Of a DNA stretch of 64,000 nucleotides, positions 8,582-18,154 are shown piece after piece. This stretch comes from Paracoccaceae bacterium (GTDB taxonomy: Bacteria; Pseudomonadota; Alphaproteobacteria; Rhodobacterales; Rhodobacteraceae), in assembly GCA_006226775.1 (NCBI GenBank), contig SBGD01000081.1:81223-145222 (forward strand). Direction: 5' to 3'. The first letter of the stretch is position 1; every line of letters starts with the position of its first letter. A program made the position numbers and the translations under genes. The notes under the pieces were generated by a model. It saw only the letters and a program-made list of their open reading frames with translations. It ran no database searches and was not told the origin of the DNA.

Positions 8582-9633
8582 TGGTCGATCCCCAGAAGTT
8601 TGCGGTTGGTGGCCTCGTCACTGCCGCCGGCGAAATCGTCAAAGGCCTGCTCGGTGACGCGGATGATATGGTCCTTAACGAATTGCGCGCCTTCGCGCGC
8701 CCCGTCCTCGGGGTGTTTCAGGCAGCATTCCCATTCCACCACGGCCCAGCCGTCGAAATCATTGGCGGCCATCTTGGCAAAGATCGCGCTGAAATCGACC
8801 TGGCCGTCGCCCAGGCTGCGGAAGCGCCCGGCGCGGTTCACCCAAGGCTGAAAGCCGCCGTAGACGCCCTTGCGCCCGGTCGGATTGAACTCGGCATCCT
8901 TGACGTGGAACATCTTGATCCGCTCGGCGTAGATGTCGATATTGTCAAGGTAATCAAGGCATTGCAGCACGTAGTGGCTGGGATCGTAAAGCATGTTGCA
9001 GCGCGCGTGCCCGTCCAGCCGGTCGAGGAACATCTCGAAGGTGTCGCCGTCGTGCAGATCCTCCATCGGGTGGATCTCGTAGCAGACATCGACGCCGCAA
9101 TCCTCGGCATGGTCGAGGATCGGCCGCCAGCGCCGGGCCAACTCGTCAAACGCCGTCTCGACCATGCCTTCGGGGCGCTGGGGAAAGGGGTACATGAAGG
9201 GCCAGCAGAGCCCGCCCGAAAACGTCACATGCTGGCCGATGCCGAGGTTCTTCGACGCGGTCAGGGCTTTCCTGACCTGGCCGATGGCCCAGTCCGTGCG
9301 CTCTTTCGGCTTGCCCTGCACCTCGGGCGCGGCAAAGCCGTCGACCCAGGCGTCATAGGCCGGATGCACCGCCACCAGCTGGCCGATGATATGGGTCGAG
9401 AGGTCGGTGACCTCGATGCCATTGTCGCGCGCCTGGCCGGTCCAGTCGTCGCAATAGGCCTGTGACGTCGCCAGCTTGTCGAGATCGACCAGCCGCGCGT
9501 CCCAGACCGGCACCTGCACGCCCTTGTAGCCGCAATCGGCGGCCCAGCGCGTGATGCCGTCCCACGAGTTGAAAGGGGCGTCGTCGCCCGCGAATTGCGC
9601 GAGAAACAGCCCCGGTCCCTTGATCGTCTTCAT
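8578..9633 (-). CDS. sugar phosphate isomerase/epimerase-like TIM-barrel protein
   Basis: A 351-residue AP_endonuc_2 / xylose-isomerase-like TIM barrel related to IolE- and YcjR-type proteins. Candidate divalent-metal ligands occur in the expected order: E in CYEIHPMEDL, D in NMLYDPSHY, H in FHVKD and E in VVEWEC. AGGGAGG precedes the ATG, which starts 15 bases after the xylA stop. Such proteins isomerise, epimerise or dehydrate keto-sugars, commonly paired with Gfo/Idh dehydrogenases as here. It may act on the keto product of the adjacent dehydrogenase. Confidence 0.85.
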   Translation of the reverse strand: MKTIKGPGLFLAQFAGDDAPFNSWDGITRWAADCGYKGVQVPVWDARLVDLDKLATSQAYCDDWTGQARDNGIEVTDLSTHIIGQLVAVHPAYDAWVDGFAAPEVQGKPKERTDWAIGQVRKALTASKNLGIGQHVTFSGGLCWPFMYPFPQRPEGMVETAFDELARRWRPILDHAEDCGVDVCYEIHPMEDLHDGDTFEMFLDRLDGHARCNMLYDPSHYVLQCLDYLDNIDIYAERIKMFHVKDAEFNPTGRKGVYGGFQPWVNRAGRFRSLGDGQVDFSAIFAKMAANDFDGWAVVEWECCLKHPEDGAREGAQFVKDHIIRVTEQAFDDFAGGSDEATNRKLLGIDQ

Positions 9634-9648
9634 TGCCTTGCCTCCCTG

Positions 9649-10944
9649 TCAAACGTAGCGATTGACAATGTTTTCCAGAATTTCCTGCCGCCCGGAGCGC
9701 GGCTCCGGCACGACCTCGCCGGCCTCGACCGGGGCCGCCACCGTCGCCAGGTCTGCGCGCAGCATGGCCTGCGCCGCCTCGCTGTCCCAGCCGGCGTAGC
9801 GTTCGCGCCGCGGCGCCTCGAGCGCGTCGTCCTCCAGCATCCGCGCCGCCGCCTTCAGCCCCCGGGCGCAGACATCCATCGCCCCGGCATGGGCCGCCAC
9901 CAGGTCCGCCGGATCGAGCGATTGCCGCCGCAGCTTGGCGTCGAAATTGGTGCCGCCCTTGTCGAAACCGCCCGCCTTGAGGATCTCGTAATAGGCCAGC
10001 GCAACTTCCGGCACGTTGTTGGGAAACTGGTCGGTGTCCCAGCCCGACTGGTAATCGTTGCGGTTCATGTCGATCGAGCCCAGCACCCCCAACTCCCGCG
10101 CCAGCGCCAGTTCATGCTCGAAACTGTGCCCGGCGAGGATTGCATGGCCCTGCTCGATATTGACCTTGACCTCCTTTTCCAGCCCGAAGCGCTGGAGGAA
10201 GCCAAAGACCGTGGCGACATCGTAATCGTACTGGTGCTTGGTCGGCTCCTGCGGCTTCGGCTCGATCAGGATCTGCCCATCGAAGCCGATCTTGTGCTTG
10301 TAGTCCACCACCATCGACAGGAAGCGGCCCATATGCTCCATCTCGCGGCCCATGTCGGTGTTGAGCAGGGTCTCGTAGCCTTCGCGCCCGCCCCAGAGCA
10401 CGTAGTTCTGGCCCTTCAGCCGATGGGTGGCGTCAAGGCAGCACTTCACCGTCGCGGCGGACCAGGCAAAGACCTCCGGGTCGGGATTGGTCGCCGCGCC
10501 GGACATGAAACGGCGATGGGAAAACAGGTTGGCGGTGCCCCAGAGCAGCTTGACCCTGGCGCTCTCCATCTTTTCCTCGAAGAGGTCGATCATGGCGTCG
10601 AAATTGGCTCGGCTCTCGGCAAAGGTCGCGCCTTCGGGGCGGATATCGGCGTCATGCCAGCAGAAGAAGGGCACGCCGAGCAGATCGAACAGCTCGAAGG
10701 CCACGTCGGCCTTCAGCCGCGCGCCCGCCATGTCGTCGGAAAACCACGGCCGGTCAAAGGTCTGGCCGCCAAAGGGATCGCCGCCGGGCCAGGCGAAGCT
10801 GTGCCAATAGGCCACCGCGAAGCGCAGGTGGTCCTCCAGCCGCTTGCCCATGACCACCTCGTCGGGGTCATAGTGGCGAAAGGCCAGGCCCTCGGCCTCG
10901 GGGTCGAAACGCAGCGGCGCAAGGTCGCCGAAAAAGTCACTCAT
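9649..10944 (-). CDS. xylA: xylose isomerase
   Basis: A 431-residue class II xylose isomerase. Catalytic HDAD (H97, D100), the substrate/metal segments [15 protein letters not shown] and [19 protein letters not shown], and [18 protein letters not shown] near the C-terminus are all present, and the length matches the family. It interconverts D-xylose and D-xylulose in the cytoplasm. The ATG lies inside the last codons of the LacI gene (8-base overlap). No xylulokinase gene occurs in the operon, so either kinase is supplied elsewhere or the enzyme acts on another aldose imported by the same operon. Confidence 0.95.
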   Translation of the reverse strand: MSDFFGDLAPLRFDPEAEGLAFRHYDPDEVVMGKRLEDHLRFAVAYWHSFAWPGGDPFGGQTFDRPWFSDDMAGARLKADVAFELFDLLGVPFFCWHDADIRPEGATFAESRANFDAMIDLFEEKMESARVKLLWGTANLFSHRRFMSGAATNPDPEVFAWSAATVKCCLDATHRLKGQNYVLWGGREGYETLLNTDMGREMEHMGRFLSMVVDYKHKIGFDGQILIEPKPQEPTKHQYDYDVATVFGFLQRFGLEKEVKVNIEQGHAILAGHSFEHELALARELGVLGSIDMNRNDYQSGWDTDQFPNNVPEVALAYYEILKAGGFDKGGTNFDAKLRRQSLDPADLVAAHAGAMDVCARGLKAAARMLEDDALEAPRRERYAGWDSEAAQAMLRADLATVAAPVEAGEVVPEPRSGRQEILENIVNRYV

Positions 10945-12007
10945 GGTCGGGGTCTCCGGTCGGGGGCGAGTCCACCGTTTGCGGCAGGTTCTCGCGCAGA
11001 TAGAGGGTCGGGACGACCGGCGGCGGCGGCGCAGGCTCGTGCCGGTCGGCAATCGCGCGCAGACAGTCGAGCGCGCCTTGAATCTCGTCTTCGGGGCGCT
11101 GGTCGATCACCACGTCGATCAGCCCGGTCTCCAGTGCTTCGCGGGAATGGGCCACCAGTTCGTGCAGCACCACGATGGGGCGCGGCGCGGGCCAGTCGCG
11201 CAAGACGCGCACCAGGCCGGCGTTGCCGGCGCCGGCGCTGTAGATCGCGGTGATCTCGGGGTCTTCGGCCAGGCGCGCGCGCAGCCGGGCTTCGACGATC
11301 TCGTGCAGGTCGCGGCCCTCGATCACCGGCGCCGCGGTCACGGCGCTTTCGGACGCGGCGAGGATCTGGCGCATCCCTGCCAGCCGCTCGGCATGGTCAT
11401 GGGCGGTGCGCACGCCGACGATCGGCAGCACCCGGCCCGCGCGCCCGCCATGGGCCAGCAGCAAGAGCCGCCCGGCGGTGCGCCCGGCGACGGTATTGTC
11501 GATGCCGACATAGCCGTCGCGCTCGGCGCCCTGGACATCGGCCACCAGCGTCAGGACCGCGACACCCTGCGCCCGCAGCGCCGCAATGGCGTCGCAGACC
11601 CGCGCGTCATCAGTGCCGACCAGGGCGATGCCGTCGATCCTGTCCCCGGCCAGCCGCGTCAGGCAACGGGCCAGCGCGGTGGCGTCGAAGGCCTCGACGT
11701 TTTCCACCACGATATCGACCCGCGCCTTGGCCAGCCGCGCGCGGGCCTCGCCGAGGATGCTGCGCAGGCGCTGGAAGAAGCTGTTGGGCCCCTCGGGAAT
11801 GACGAAGACGAAGCGATAGGTGCGTTTCTGCGCCAGGTTGGCGGCGGCGACATTGCGCACGTAGCCCAGTTCCTCGATGGCGGCGCGCACCCGGCGCATG
11901 GATTTCTCGGCCACGCCGCCGCGTTCGTTGATCACCCGATCCGCGGTGGCATAGCTGACACCCGCGCGCCGCGCGACATCGCTGAGGGTTGGCTGAAGCC
12001 GGTCCAT
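10937..12007 (-). CDS. LacI-family regulator of the xylA/ABC operon
   Basis: A 356-residue regulator. Helix-turn-helix at residues 6-28 ([20 protein letters not shown]) with the hinge following, then a periplasmic-binding-protein-like effector domain ([13 protein letters not shown] onward). The second recognition helix reads ATADRVIN rather than the usual STVSRVLN, seen in LacI relatives that sense sugars through a ribose-binding-like domain. It is the first gene of the minus-strand operon and overlaps xylA, so it probably controls its own transcript. The perfect inverted repeat at 12037-12081 is the obvious operator candidate. Confidence 0.9.
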   Translation of the reverse strand: MDRLQPTLSDVARRAGVSYATADRVINERGGVAEKSMRRVRAAIEELGYVRNVAAANLAQKRTYRFVFVIPEGPNSFFQRLRSILGEARARLAKARVDIVVENVEAFDATALARCLTRLAGDRIDGIALVGTDDARVCDAIAALRAQGVAVLTLVADVQGAERDGYVGIDNTVAGRTAGRLLLLAHGGRAGRVLPIVGVRTAHDHAERLAGMRQILAASESAVTAAPVIEGRDLHEIVEARLRARLAEDPEITAIYSAGAGNAGLVRVLRDWPAPRPIVVLHELVAHSREALETGLIDVVIDQRPEDEIQGALDCLRAIADRHEPAPPPPVVPTLYLRENLPQTVDSPPTGDPDHE

Positions 12008-12036
12008 CGATTCCTCCCGGCGCCAGCAGAGCAGGC

Positions 12037-12081
12037 AAAAAGATAGACGTCAATCATTGTTTGAGAGACGTCTATCTTTTT
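12037..12081. promoter_or_regulatory. 15-bp inverted repeat upstream of lacI-type gene (operator or terminator)
   Basis: AAAAAGATAGACGTC (12037-12051) is repeated exactly in inverse at 12067-12081, with a 15-base spacer. Each arm contains the self-palindrome GACGTC, and the two copies are spaced 21 bases apart, two helical turns, as expected for a pair of dimer sites. It ends 30 bases before the LacI start. The A- and T-rich outer ends also allow folding as a bidirectional terminator for the kduD operon arriving from the right. Sequence alone does not decide between these roles. Confidence 0.6.
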
Positions 12082-12236
12082 TCCGGTCAGCCCGCGGTGC
12101 GCGAGGCAATCCCGTCATCGAGGCCTGCGCCGCCGCAGCCTTCGGGACCGATGCAATCACCCCGCAGCCGAACGCTCGGGATGCCAAGGACGCTCGGCTT
12201 TCGGCCTTCGGGCGACCGCCCCGCAATGCCCGGGTG

Positions 12237-13007
12237 TCAGCGCCCCATCCAGCCGCCATCGACGACGAGGATCTCGCCATTGACATAGTCCGAGGCCGCG
12301 GAGGCCAGGAAGACCGCCGGTCCGGCGAAATCCTCGGGCTTGCCCCAGCGGCCCGCCGGGATACGCTCGAGGATGGCGCTCGAGCGGGCCGGGTCGTCCT
12401 GCAGCGCCTGGGTGTTGTCGGTCGCGACATAGCCCGGGGCGATGGCATTCACGTTCACCCCCTTGCCCGCCCACTCGTTGGCCAGCGCCTTGGTCAACTG
12501 GGCGATGCCGCCCTTCGACGCCGCATAGCCCGGCACGGTGATACCACCCTGGAAGCTCAGCAGCGAGGCGGTGAAGATGATCTTGCCCGAGCCGCGGGCG
12601 ATCATGCCGCGCCCGATCTCGCGGCTGAGCAGGAACTGCGCCGAGAGGTTGACCTCGATCACCTCGTCCCACCACTCTTCGGGATGCTCGGCGGCGGGCT
12701 TGCGCCGGATGGTGCCGGCATTGTTGATCAGGATGTCGGGGGTCACCCTGTCGGCCTCGAGCTGCGCGGCGAAGGCCTTGACCGCCGCGCGGTCGGAAAA
12801 GTCGCATTGGTAGGCGGTGAAGGCCCGCCCCAGCGCCGTCACCGCCTGTTCCACCGCCGAGCCGGAGGGCTCCAGCGTGGCCGAGACGCCGACGATATCG
12901 GCCCCCGCCTGCGCCAGCGCCTCGGCCATGCCGCGGCCGATGCCACGCTTGCAGCCGGTGACCAGCGCCACCTTGCCGCTCAGATCGAAGGATTTCAGAA
13001 CGTCCAT
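12237..13007 (-). CDS. kduD: 2-deoxy-D-gluconate 3-dehydrogenase (KduD-type SDR)
   Basis: A 256-residue classical short-chain dehydrogenase. Cofactor loop TGCKRGIG at 17-24, NNAG at 95-98 and catalytic S148, Y161, K165. The C-terminal half (DNTQALQDDPARSSAILERIPAGRWG) matches the KduD pattern closely. KduD interconverts 2-keto-3-deoxy-gluconate and 2,5-diketo-3-deoxy-gluconate in hexuronate catabolism. It starts four bases after the stop of the upstream zinc dehydrogenase and is probably co-transcribed with it. No KduI or KDG kinase gene is visible in the window, so the function could be on a related 2-keto-3-deoxy sugar acid. Confidence 0.8.
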   Translation of the reverse strand: MDVLKSFDLSGKVALVTGCKRGIGRGMAEALAQAGADIVGVSATLEPSGSAVEQAVTALGRAFTAYQCDFSDRAAVKAFAAQLEADRVTPDILINNAGTIRRKPAAEHPEEWWDEVIEVNLSAQFLLSREIGRGMIARGSGKIIFTASLLSFQGGITVPGYAASKGGIAQLTKALANEWAGKGVNVNAIAPGYVATDNTQALQDDPARSSAILERIPAGRWGKPEDFAGPAVFLASAASDYVNGEILVVDGGWMGR

Positions 13008-13011
13008 GATT

Positions 13012-14046
13012 TCAGGCTCCCAGCTTGATAAGGCTCTTCAGCGCGGTGGGCGAGGCATCGAGCGACAAGAAGGCCTGCTGGATGTCGGACAGAGGGCTGA
13101 CATCGGTGATCACCTTGTCGGCGGCAATCGCCCCTGCGGCCACCAGCGCGATCGCCCGGTCGTAATCCGCCGCCTCGTAGACCCGCGCGCCGATCAGCTG
13201 CAATTCGCGCCAGAAAAAGCGGAACATGTCAACCTGCGGCTTTTTGGCGTGGATCGCCACCATGACGATCCGGCCCCGCGTGGCGGCGACCTCGGTCATC
13301 GCGTCGACGCCGGGCTGGCTGCCCGAAACCTCGAAGACCACGTCGGCGCCCTTGCCGCCGGTGCGCCGGTCGATCTCGGCCCCGAGGTCGGCCTTGGCCG
13401 GGTTCACCGTGTCGAAGCCCATGTCGCGGGCGATGGCCAGCCGGGTCTCGTTGACCTCCGAGATCACCACCTTGCCGCCGGACTCGCGCGCGACCATGGC
13501 CACCAGCACGCCGATCGGCCCGCCGCCGATCACCACCACGTCCTCGCCTTCCTTGAGGCCGGACATGCGCACGTCGTGACAGGCCACCGCCACCGGCTCG
13601 ATCAGCGCGGCATGGTCGAGGCGCATGTCGTCGGGCAGCGCGTGCAGGGTATGGGCCGGGACGGTCCAGACCTCCTGCATGGCGCCATCGGTGTCGAGGC
13701 CGAGAAATTTCAGGTTGTGGCAGATGTGGGTGTGGCCCGCGTCGCAGGCCGGGCAGGCGCCGCAATGATCCAGCGGGCGCACGACCACCTTCTGGCCTTC
13801 GGCAAAGCCGGTCACGCCCGCGCCGAGGGTTTCGACGGTGCCCGACATCTCGTGGCCGATGATGCGCTCGAAACCGACGCGGGCGTCCATGTTGCCGTGA
13901 AAGACATGCATGTCGGTGCCGCAGATGCCGCAATAGGCAATGCGCACGGCCACCTCGCCTTCGCCGGGCGTGGGGGTCGGTTTCTTTTCGACGGTAAAGC
14001 GCCGGTCGCCGCGGTAGTAGGCGGCGGTGATCTGGGTGTCGGTCAT
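13012..14046 (-). CDS. zinc-dependent sugar-alcohol/sugar-acid dehydrogenase (MDR superfamily)
   Basis: A 344-residue medium-chain dehydrogenase. Catalytic zinc ligands C42 and H65-E66, structural zinc cysteines C95, C98, C101 and C109, and the nucleotide loop VVVIGGGPIGVL are all present. It resembles the threonine/sorbitol dehydrogenase branch that oxidises polyols and aldonates. It is first in a two-gene operon with kduD and is preceded by a sigma-70-like promoter overlapped by a TGG-N5-CCA dyad. This points to control by the FadR-type regulator encoded just upstream. The substrate is probably a sugar acid or polyol. Confidence 0.88.
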   Translation of the reverse strand: MTDTQITAAYYRGDRRFTVEKKPTPTPGEGEVAVRIAYCGICGTDMHVFHGNMDARVGFERIIGHEMSGTVETLGAGVTGFAEGQKVVVRPLDHCGACPACDAGHTHICHNLKFLGLDTDGAMQEVWTVPAHTLHALPDDMRLDHAALIEPVAVACHDVRMSGLKEGEDVVVIGGGPIGVLVAMVARESGGKVVISEVNETRLAIARDMGFDTVNPAKADLGAEIDRRTGGKGADVVFEVSGSQPGVDAMTEVAATRGRIVMVAIHAKKPQVDMFRFFWRELQLIGARVYEAADYDRAIALVAAGAIAADKVITDVSPLSDIQQAFLSLDASPTALKSLIKLGA

Positions 14047-14113
14047 CTGGGGGTCTCTCCTGCTTGGGGCGGCGTTCGGGCGGCCCTGGGGTCAGGGCGC
14101 TGCCGAATCTTCA

Positions 14114-14142
14114 AATATGGTATGGCCAAAAATGAGGGTCAA
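14114..14142 (-). promoter_or_regulatory. promoter for the zinc dehydrogenase-kduD operon
   Basis: On the minus strand TTGACC (14142-14137) and CATATT (14119-14114) are separated by 17 bases, matching a sigma-70-type -35/-10 pair. The TGG-N5-CCA dyad sits between and over the -10 element, where a bound repressor would block polymerase. Confidence 0.55.
14118..14128. promoter_or_regulatory. TGG-N5-CCA dyad, putative FadR-family operator
   Basis: TGGTATGGCCA lies within the promoter of the zinc dehydrogenase. The TGG-N5-CCA form is the known half-site spacing of several GntR/FadR-family operators. It recurs in this part of the window at 14192, 18877 and 20643. Confidence 0.5.
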
Positions 14143-14191
14143 AGTCAATATCCGGTGCGAAAGCTGGCAAAACGCTTGACTTCTTCATGTA

Positions 14192-14202
14192 TGGATAGAC
14201 CA
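14192..14202. promoter_or_regulatory. second TGG-N5-CCA dyad near fadR-type gene
   Basis: TGGATAGACCA lies 74 bases from the first dyad (seven helical turns), between the regulator stop at 14269 and the dehydrogenase start. Two in-phase sites suggest cooperative or looped binding. Confidence 0.45.
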
Positions 14203-14268
14203 CGTACAGACTCACGGCCTGTCATTGGACTTGCGCCCAAGGCATGCCGAACCCGCCGTTCCGACTGG

Positions 14269-15003
14269 TCAGAGGTCGTCGAAAGTGTCCCGCACCTGCG
14301 CCCAGGCGGCGTTCAGGTGGTCGCGCAGCGCCTGTTCGGCGCGGTCGGGGTCGCGGTCGAGGATGGCGTCGACGATGGCGGCATGGGCCTCGTAGTTCTG
14401 CCGGTTGCGCGCGGGCAGGCGCGGCATCCGGCGCCAGCGGACGTCCAGCCAGTCGCAGAAGCCCTGGTGGATCGCCGGGAAGATCGGGTTGCCGGGGATC
14501 GAGTAGAGCACGCCGTGAAAGCGCTTGTCGGTCTCGTAGAATTCCAGCGAGTCGGCAATGCTGGCGTGGTTGTCCTCCAGCGCCTGCCGGAGCCTCGCGA
14601 TATCGGCCTTGTCGGCGCCGGTCGCGGCCTGGCGCACCAGGCCGGCCTCGACGAAGATGCGGATGTCGAAGATCTGGCGGATGCCGCCCGCCTGGCCGGT
14701 CAGATGCCCGACCAACCCGCCCAGCACGCCCATCACCGTCTGCGCATCGGGTTTGCGCACGATGGGGCGGTGCCGCGGCCGCACCTCGAGCAGACCCTTG
14801 CCGCCGAGGATCTTGATCGCCTCGCGCGCGACCGGGCGGCTGACGCCCATGGTCTCGACGATGCTGCGCTCGGCCGGAAGCGATTGGCCGTCCTTCAACG
14901 CGCCCGAGAAGATCTGCGCCTCGATGGCGGCCACGACCCGGTTGACCGCGCTTTCGCGCGGCGCCGGAGGCGGATCGGAGGGGGCGGGTGTGTGGTCGCT
15001 CAT
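14269..15003 (-). CDS. GntR/FadR-family (FCD) transcriptional regulator
   Basis: A 244-residue regulator. Winged helix-turn-helix at about residues 20-85 (LPAERSIVETMGVSRPVARE, then GLLEVRPRHRPIV), followed by an FCD ligand-binding domain with the metal-site pattern D..H..H (DIRIFVE, RFHGVLYS, YEAHAAIVDAI). It points in the same direction as the downstream dehydrogenase-kduD operon, and TGG-N5-CCA dyads lie between. Relatives respond to sugar acids or other small carboxylates. A cognate ligand would most simply be an intermediate of the neighbouring dehydrogenases. Confidence 0.88.
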   Translation of the reverse strand: MSDHTPAPSDPPPAPRESAVNRVVAAIEAQIFSGALKDGQSLPAERSIVETMGVSRPVAREAIKILGGKGLLEVRPRHRPIVRKPDAQTVMGVLGGLVGHLTGQAGGIRQIFDIRIFVEAGLVRQAATGADKADIARLRQALEDNHASIADSLEFYETDKRFHGVLYSIPGNPIFPAIHQGFCDWLDVRWRRMPRLPARNRQNYEAHAAIVDAILDRDPDRAEQALRDHLNAAWAQVRDTFDDL

Positions 15004-15184
15004 GCCGGTTTATCCCATGCCGGTTTCGCCGGTTCAAGCGGGGCGCGTGGTCTTGCCAGCAAATTCACCGCCGCGTGCGACCGGCGACATGGACGCGGGC
15101 CGCACCTCCTTGGCTTGGCCAAAGTCGCCAATGGCGCCCCTGCCCCGGAGCGACACCGCGACCCGGGTTTTGCCCCTGCGCGCC

Positions 15185-16621
15185 TCAATACTGCATGTAG
15201 ACCGTGCGTTTCTGCAGGAAGCCTTCGATGCCGTGGATGCCGTCCTCGCCGCCGAGGCCCGAGCGTTTGTGGCCATTGTGATAGCCCTGCACATAGCCCG
15301 AGATCCCCTTGTTGAGAAAGATCGTGCCGGTCTCCAACTCATGGATCGCGCGCATGTAGTTGCCGGCGTCGCGGGTCCAGAGATAGGCCGACAGCCCGTC
15401 AGGGCGGGCGTTGGCAATGCGCAAGGCCTCGTCCAGCCCACCGATGCGGACCACGGGCATGACCGGGCCGAAGATCTCCTCGGCCACGGCGGGGGTATCG
15501 GCCTGCGCGTCGAGCAGGATGGTCGGCTCGTACCAGTTGCCGCGCGCGAAAGCGCCGCTGCCGCGCTTGCCGCCCAGGGCCACCCGCGCGCCCGAGGCCA
15601 CCGACTGCGCCACCAGGTTCTCGATCCGGTCGAGCGCGGCCTCGGTCGAGACCGGGCCCATGCCGGCGTCGGCCATCGGGTCGCCCAGTTTCACCTGCGC
15701 CGCGCGGGCCAGCAGTTTCTCGGTGAAGGCCCCGGCGATGCTGTCCTCGACCAGCACGGCCTCGTTGCAGATGCAGACCTGCCCGGCATTGGCATAGCGC
15801 GCGACCACCGCCGCCTCGACCGCGGCGTCGAGATCGGCGTCCTTCAGCACGATGAAGGGCGCGTTGCCGCCCAGTTCCAGCGAGAGCGCCGCGAGGTTCC
15901 GCGACGCCGCCGCGGCAATGGCCTGGCCCGCGCGGGTCGATCCGGTGACGCTGACCAGCCGGGTGGCGGGGTTCGAGACCAGCGCCGCGCCAAGCTCGGC
16001 CCCGCCGCCGGTGACACAGCCCACCACGCCCGCAGGCAGGCCCGCATCGCGCACCAGGCGGCAGAATTCGCTGCCGGTGACCGGCGTGGCCTCATGCGGC
16101 TTGAGCACCATGACGTTGCCGGTGACCAGCGCGGGGCCAAGCTTGCGGCCGATCAGCGCCAGCGGGTAGTTGTAGGCGCAGATGCCCAGCGTGGTGCCAT
16201 AGGGCACGCGGTAGATGAAAAGCTGCTCGTTGGGCAGGTCCGAGGGCAGGATCTCGCCCTGGATGCGCCGCGCGGCCTCGGCGGCATAGGTCATGTAGCG
16301 GATGGTATCGTCGACCTCGGCCCCGGCCTCGGCCAGCGGCTTGCCCTGTTCCATCACCAGCAGCCGGGCGAAATGCGCCCGCTCGGCGCGCAGCGCGTCA
16401 GCGATGCGGTAGATGTAGTCGGCGCGCCGGACGGGTGGCAGCGCGGCCCAGTCGCGGCGGGCGGCTTCGGCGGCGTCGATGGCGCGGCGGGCCTCTTCCG
16501 GGCCGCATTCGGGCACCTCGGCCCAGACCTCGCCGGTGGCGGGGTTGCGCACCGCGCGGTACTCGCCGCTGGCGGCATCGATGAACTCATTGGCGATGAA
16601 CGCCTGGTAACGGGTCGTCAT
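15185..16621 (-). CDS. NAD-dependent aldehyde dehydrogenase, lactaldehyde (AldA) type
   Basis: A 478-residue aldehyde dehydrogenase with general base E249 ([10 protein letters not shown]) and nucleophile C283 in [12 protein letters not shown]. The cysteine context and C-terminus ([18 protein letters not shown]) resemble E. coli AldA, which oxidises lactaldehyde and glycolaldehyde. It follows the ABC ATPase gene by 15 bases and so appears to be the last gene of the decayed transporter operon. Such enzymes clear aldehydes released when 2-keto-3-deoxy sugar acids are split. Lactaldehyde or glycolaldehyde as substrate is inference from family resemblance. Confidence 0.85.
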   Translation of the reverse strand: MTTRYQAFIANEFIDAASGEYRAVRNPATGEVWAEVPECGPEEARRAIDAAEAARRDWAALPPVRRADYIYRIADALRAERAHFARLLVMEQGKPLAEAGAEVDDTIRYMTYAAEAARRIQGEILPSDLPNEQLFIYRVPYGTTLGICAYNYPLALIGRKLGPALVTGNVMVLKPHEATPVTGSEFCRLVRDAGLPAGVVGCVTGGGAELGAALVSNPATRLVSVTGSTRAGQAIAAAASRNLAALSLELGGNAPFIVLKDADLDAAVEAAVVARYANAGQVCICNEAVLVEDSIAGAFTEKLLARAAQVKLGDPMADAGMGPVSTEAALDRIENLVAQSVASGARVALGGKRGSGAFARGNWYEPTILLDAQADTPAVAEEIFGPVMPVVRIGGLDEALRIANARPDGLSAYLWTRDAGNYMRAIHELETGTIFLNKGISGYVQGYHNGHKRSGLGGEDGIHGIEGFLQKRTVYMQY

Positions 16622-16636
16622 GACGGTGTCCTTTGG

Positions 16637-18154
16637 TCAGTGGGGCGCGGCCGGGTGCGGCTGTCCGGCCCCGGCCATGTCGGCCAGCATCCGGTCCTTG
16701 TCGAAACCGGGATGGGCGTATTCGGAAACCGTTTCGCCCTGGTACAAGGTCAGCACCCGGTCGGCGAGCATGATGACCTCGTCGATCTCGTACGACAGGA
16801 TCAGGATGCCGACGCCGCGCCCGGCGAGGTCTTCGATGATGCGGTAGATGTCGGCCTTGGCATGGACGTCGATGCCGCGCGTCGGCTCCAGCAGGATCAG
16901 CAGTTTCAGATCGGGATCGAGCCAGCGCGAGAAACAGATCTTCTGCTTGTTGCCGCCCGACAGGAAGCGGATTTCCTGCGCCGGGGACGAGGTCTTGGTC
17001 GAGGTGTCGCGGATCGCCTTGTCGACCACCTTGTCGATGCGGCGCCCGTCGATCAGCCCGGCGGTGACGGATTTTTCGAGGAACGGCAGCGCGATATTGT
17101 CGCGCACCGACAGCGGCGGCAGGATGCCGTTCTTGTCGCGGTTTTCGGTCACCAGGCCCATGCCCTCGGCCACCGCCCTGGCCGGACCGCGCCCGGGTTT
17201 GAGCGGCTGGCCGAGATAGGAAATCCGGCCCCGGTAGCCCGCATCGAGGCCGAAGACCGCCTTGGCCAGTTCCGGCGCGCCGCAGCCGCGCAACCCGGTC
17301 ATCACCACGATTTCGCCCTCGTGGACCTGGAAGGAAATATCCTCGTAGGCGCCGGGGCGGGTCAGGGTCTCGACGGTCAGCAGGGTCTTGCCGATGGTGT
17401 CCTTGTGCGGCTTGACGAAGTGGTCCAGCTCGGCCCCGGTCATCGAGCGGATGACATGCGCTTCCGAGGTCTCGGCGGTGCGTTCCGAGAGCACGATCAC
17501 CCCGTCGCGCATCACGGTGACCTGCTCGGCAATGCTGAAGATCTCGGGCATGTGGTGCGAGATATAGATGATCGCGATGCCTTCGGCCTTCATCTTGCGG
17601 ATGAAGTCGAAGAGCATCTCCTTGTCCTCTTCCGACAGCGCCGAGGTCGGCTCGTCCATCACGATCAGCCAGGCTTTCGACATCAGCGCGCGGATGATCT
17701 CGACGATCTGTTTCTCGCCCGAGTTCAGGTCGGCGACCTTGCGGTTGGGGTCGAGGCGCAATCCGAAGCGGTCCAGCTGGGCCCGGACCTGCGCCGCCAT
17801 CTCGCGCTTGTTCATGAAGGGCGTGCCGCCGTGGCGCAATTCGCGCCCGAGGAAGATATTGCCCGCCACCGTCAACTCGTTGATCAGCGACAGCTCCTGG
17901 TGGATCATGGCGATGCCGTTGTGACCGGCGTCCGAGGGCGCGGCGATCTCGACCGGCGCGCCGTCGATCTCGATCACCCCTTCGTCTTTCTGGTAGACCC
18001 CGCCGAGGATCTTCATCAGCGTCGATTTCCCGGCGCCGTTGAGACCCACCAGCGCATGAACCTCGCCCGCGACACAGGTGAAATCCACGGTGTCGAGGGC
18101 ACGGGTGGCGAAAAAGCTCTTGCCGATGCCCTTCATGTCAAGCCGCCGTGTCAT
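16637..18154 (-). CDS. sugar ABC transporter ATP-binding protein (RbsA type)
   Basis: A 505-residue tandem ATPase. First half: Walker A GLNGAGKS at 37-44, signature LNSGEKQIVEII, Walker B AWLIVMDEPTSALSEED. Second half: degenerate GLRGCGAPE, signature LSGGNKQKICFSRWL and LLILLEPTRGIDVHAK, where the usual Walker B aspartate is replaced (ILLEP rather than VDEP). The chosen ATG overlaps the permease stop by four bases; the frame upstream of it belongs to the permease region. Its permease partner is broken by deletion and frameshift and no binding protein is encoded beside it, so the importer is probably non-functional or depends on parts elsewhere. Confidence 0.9.
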   Translation of the reverse strand: MTRRLDMKGIGKSFFATRALDTVDFTCVAGEVHALVGLNGAGKSTLMKILGGVYQKDEGVIEIDGAPVEIAAPSDAGHNGIAMIHQELSLINELTVAGNIFLGRELRHGGTPFMNKREMAAQVRAQLDRFGLRLDPNRKVADLNSGEKQIVEIIRALMSKAWLIVMDEPTSALSEEDKEMLFDFIRKMKAEGIAIIYISHHMPEIFSIAEQVTVMRDGVIVLSERTAETSEAHVIRSMTGAELDHFVKPHKDTIGKTLLTVETLTRPGAYEDISFQVHEGEIVVMTGLRGCGAPELAKAVFGLDAGYRGRISYLGQPLKPGRGPARAVAEGMGLVTENRDKNGILPPLSVRDNIALPFLEKSVTAGLIDGRRIDKVVDKAIRDTSTKTSSPAQEIRFLSGGNKQKICFSRWLDPDLKLLILLEPTRGIDVHAKADIYRIIEDLAGRGVGILILSYEIDEVIMLADRVLTLYQGETVSEYAHPGFDKDRMLADMAGAGQPHPAAPH

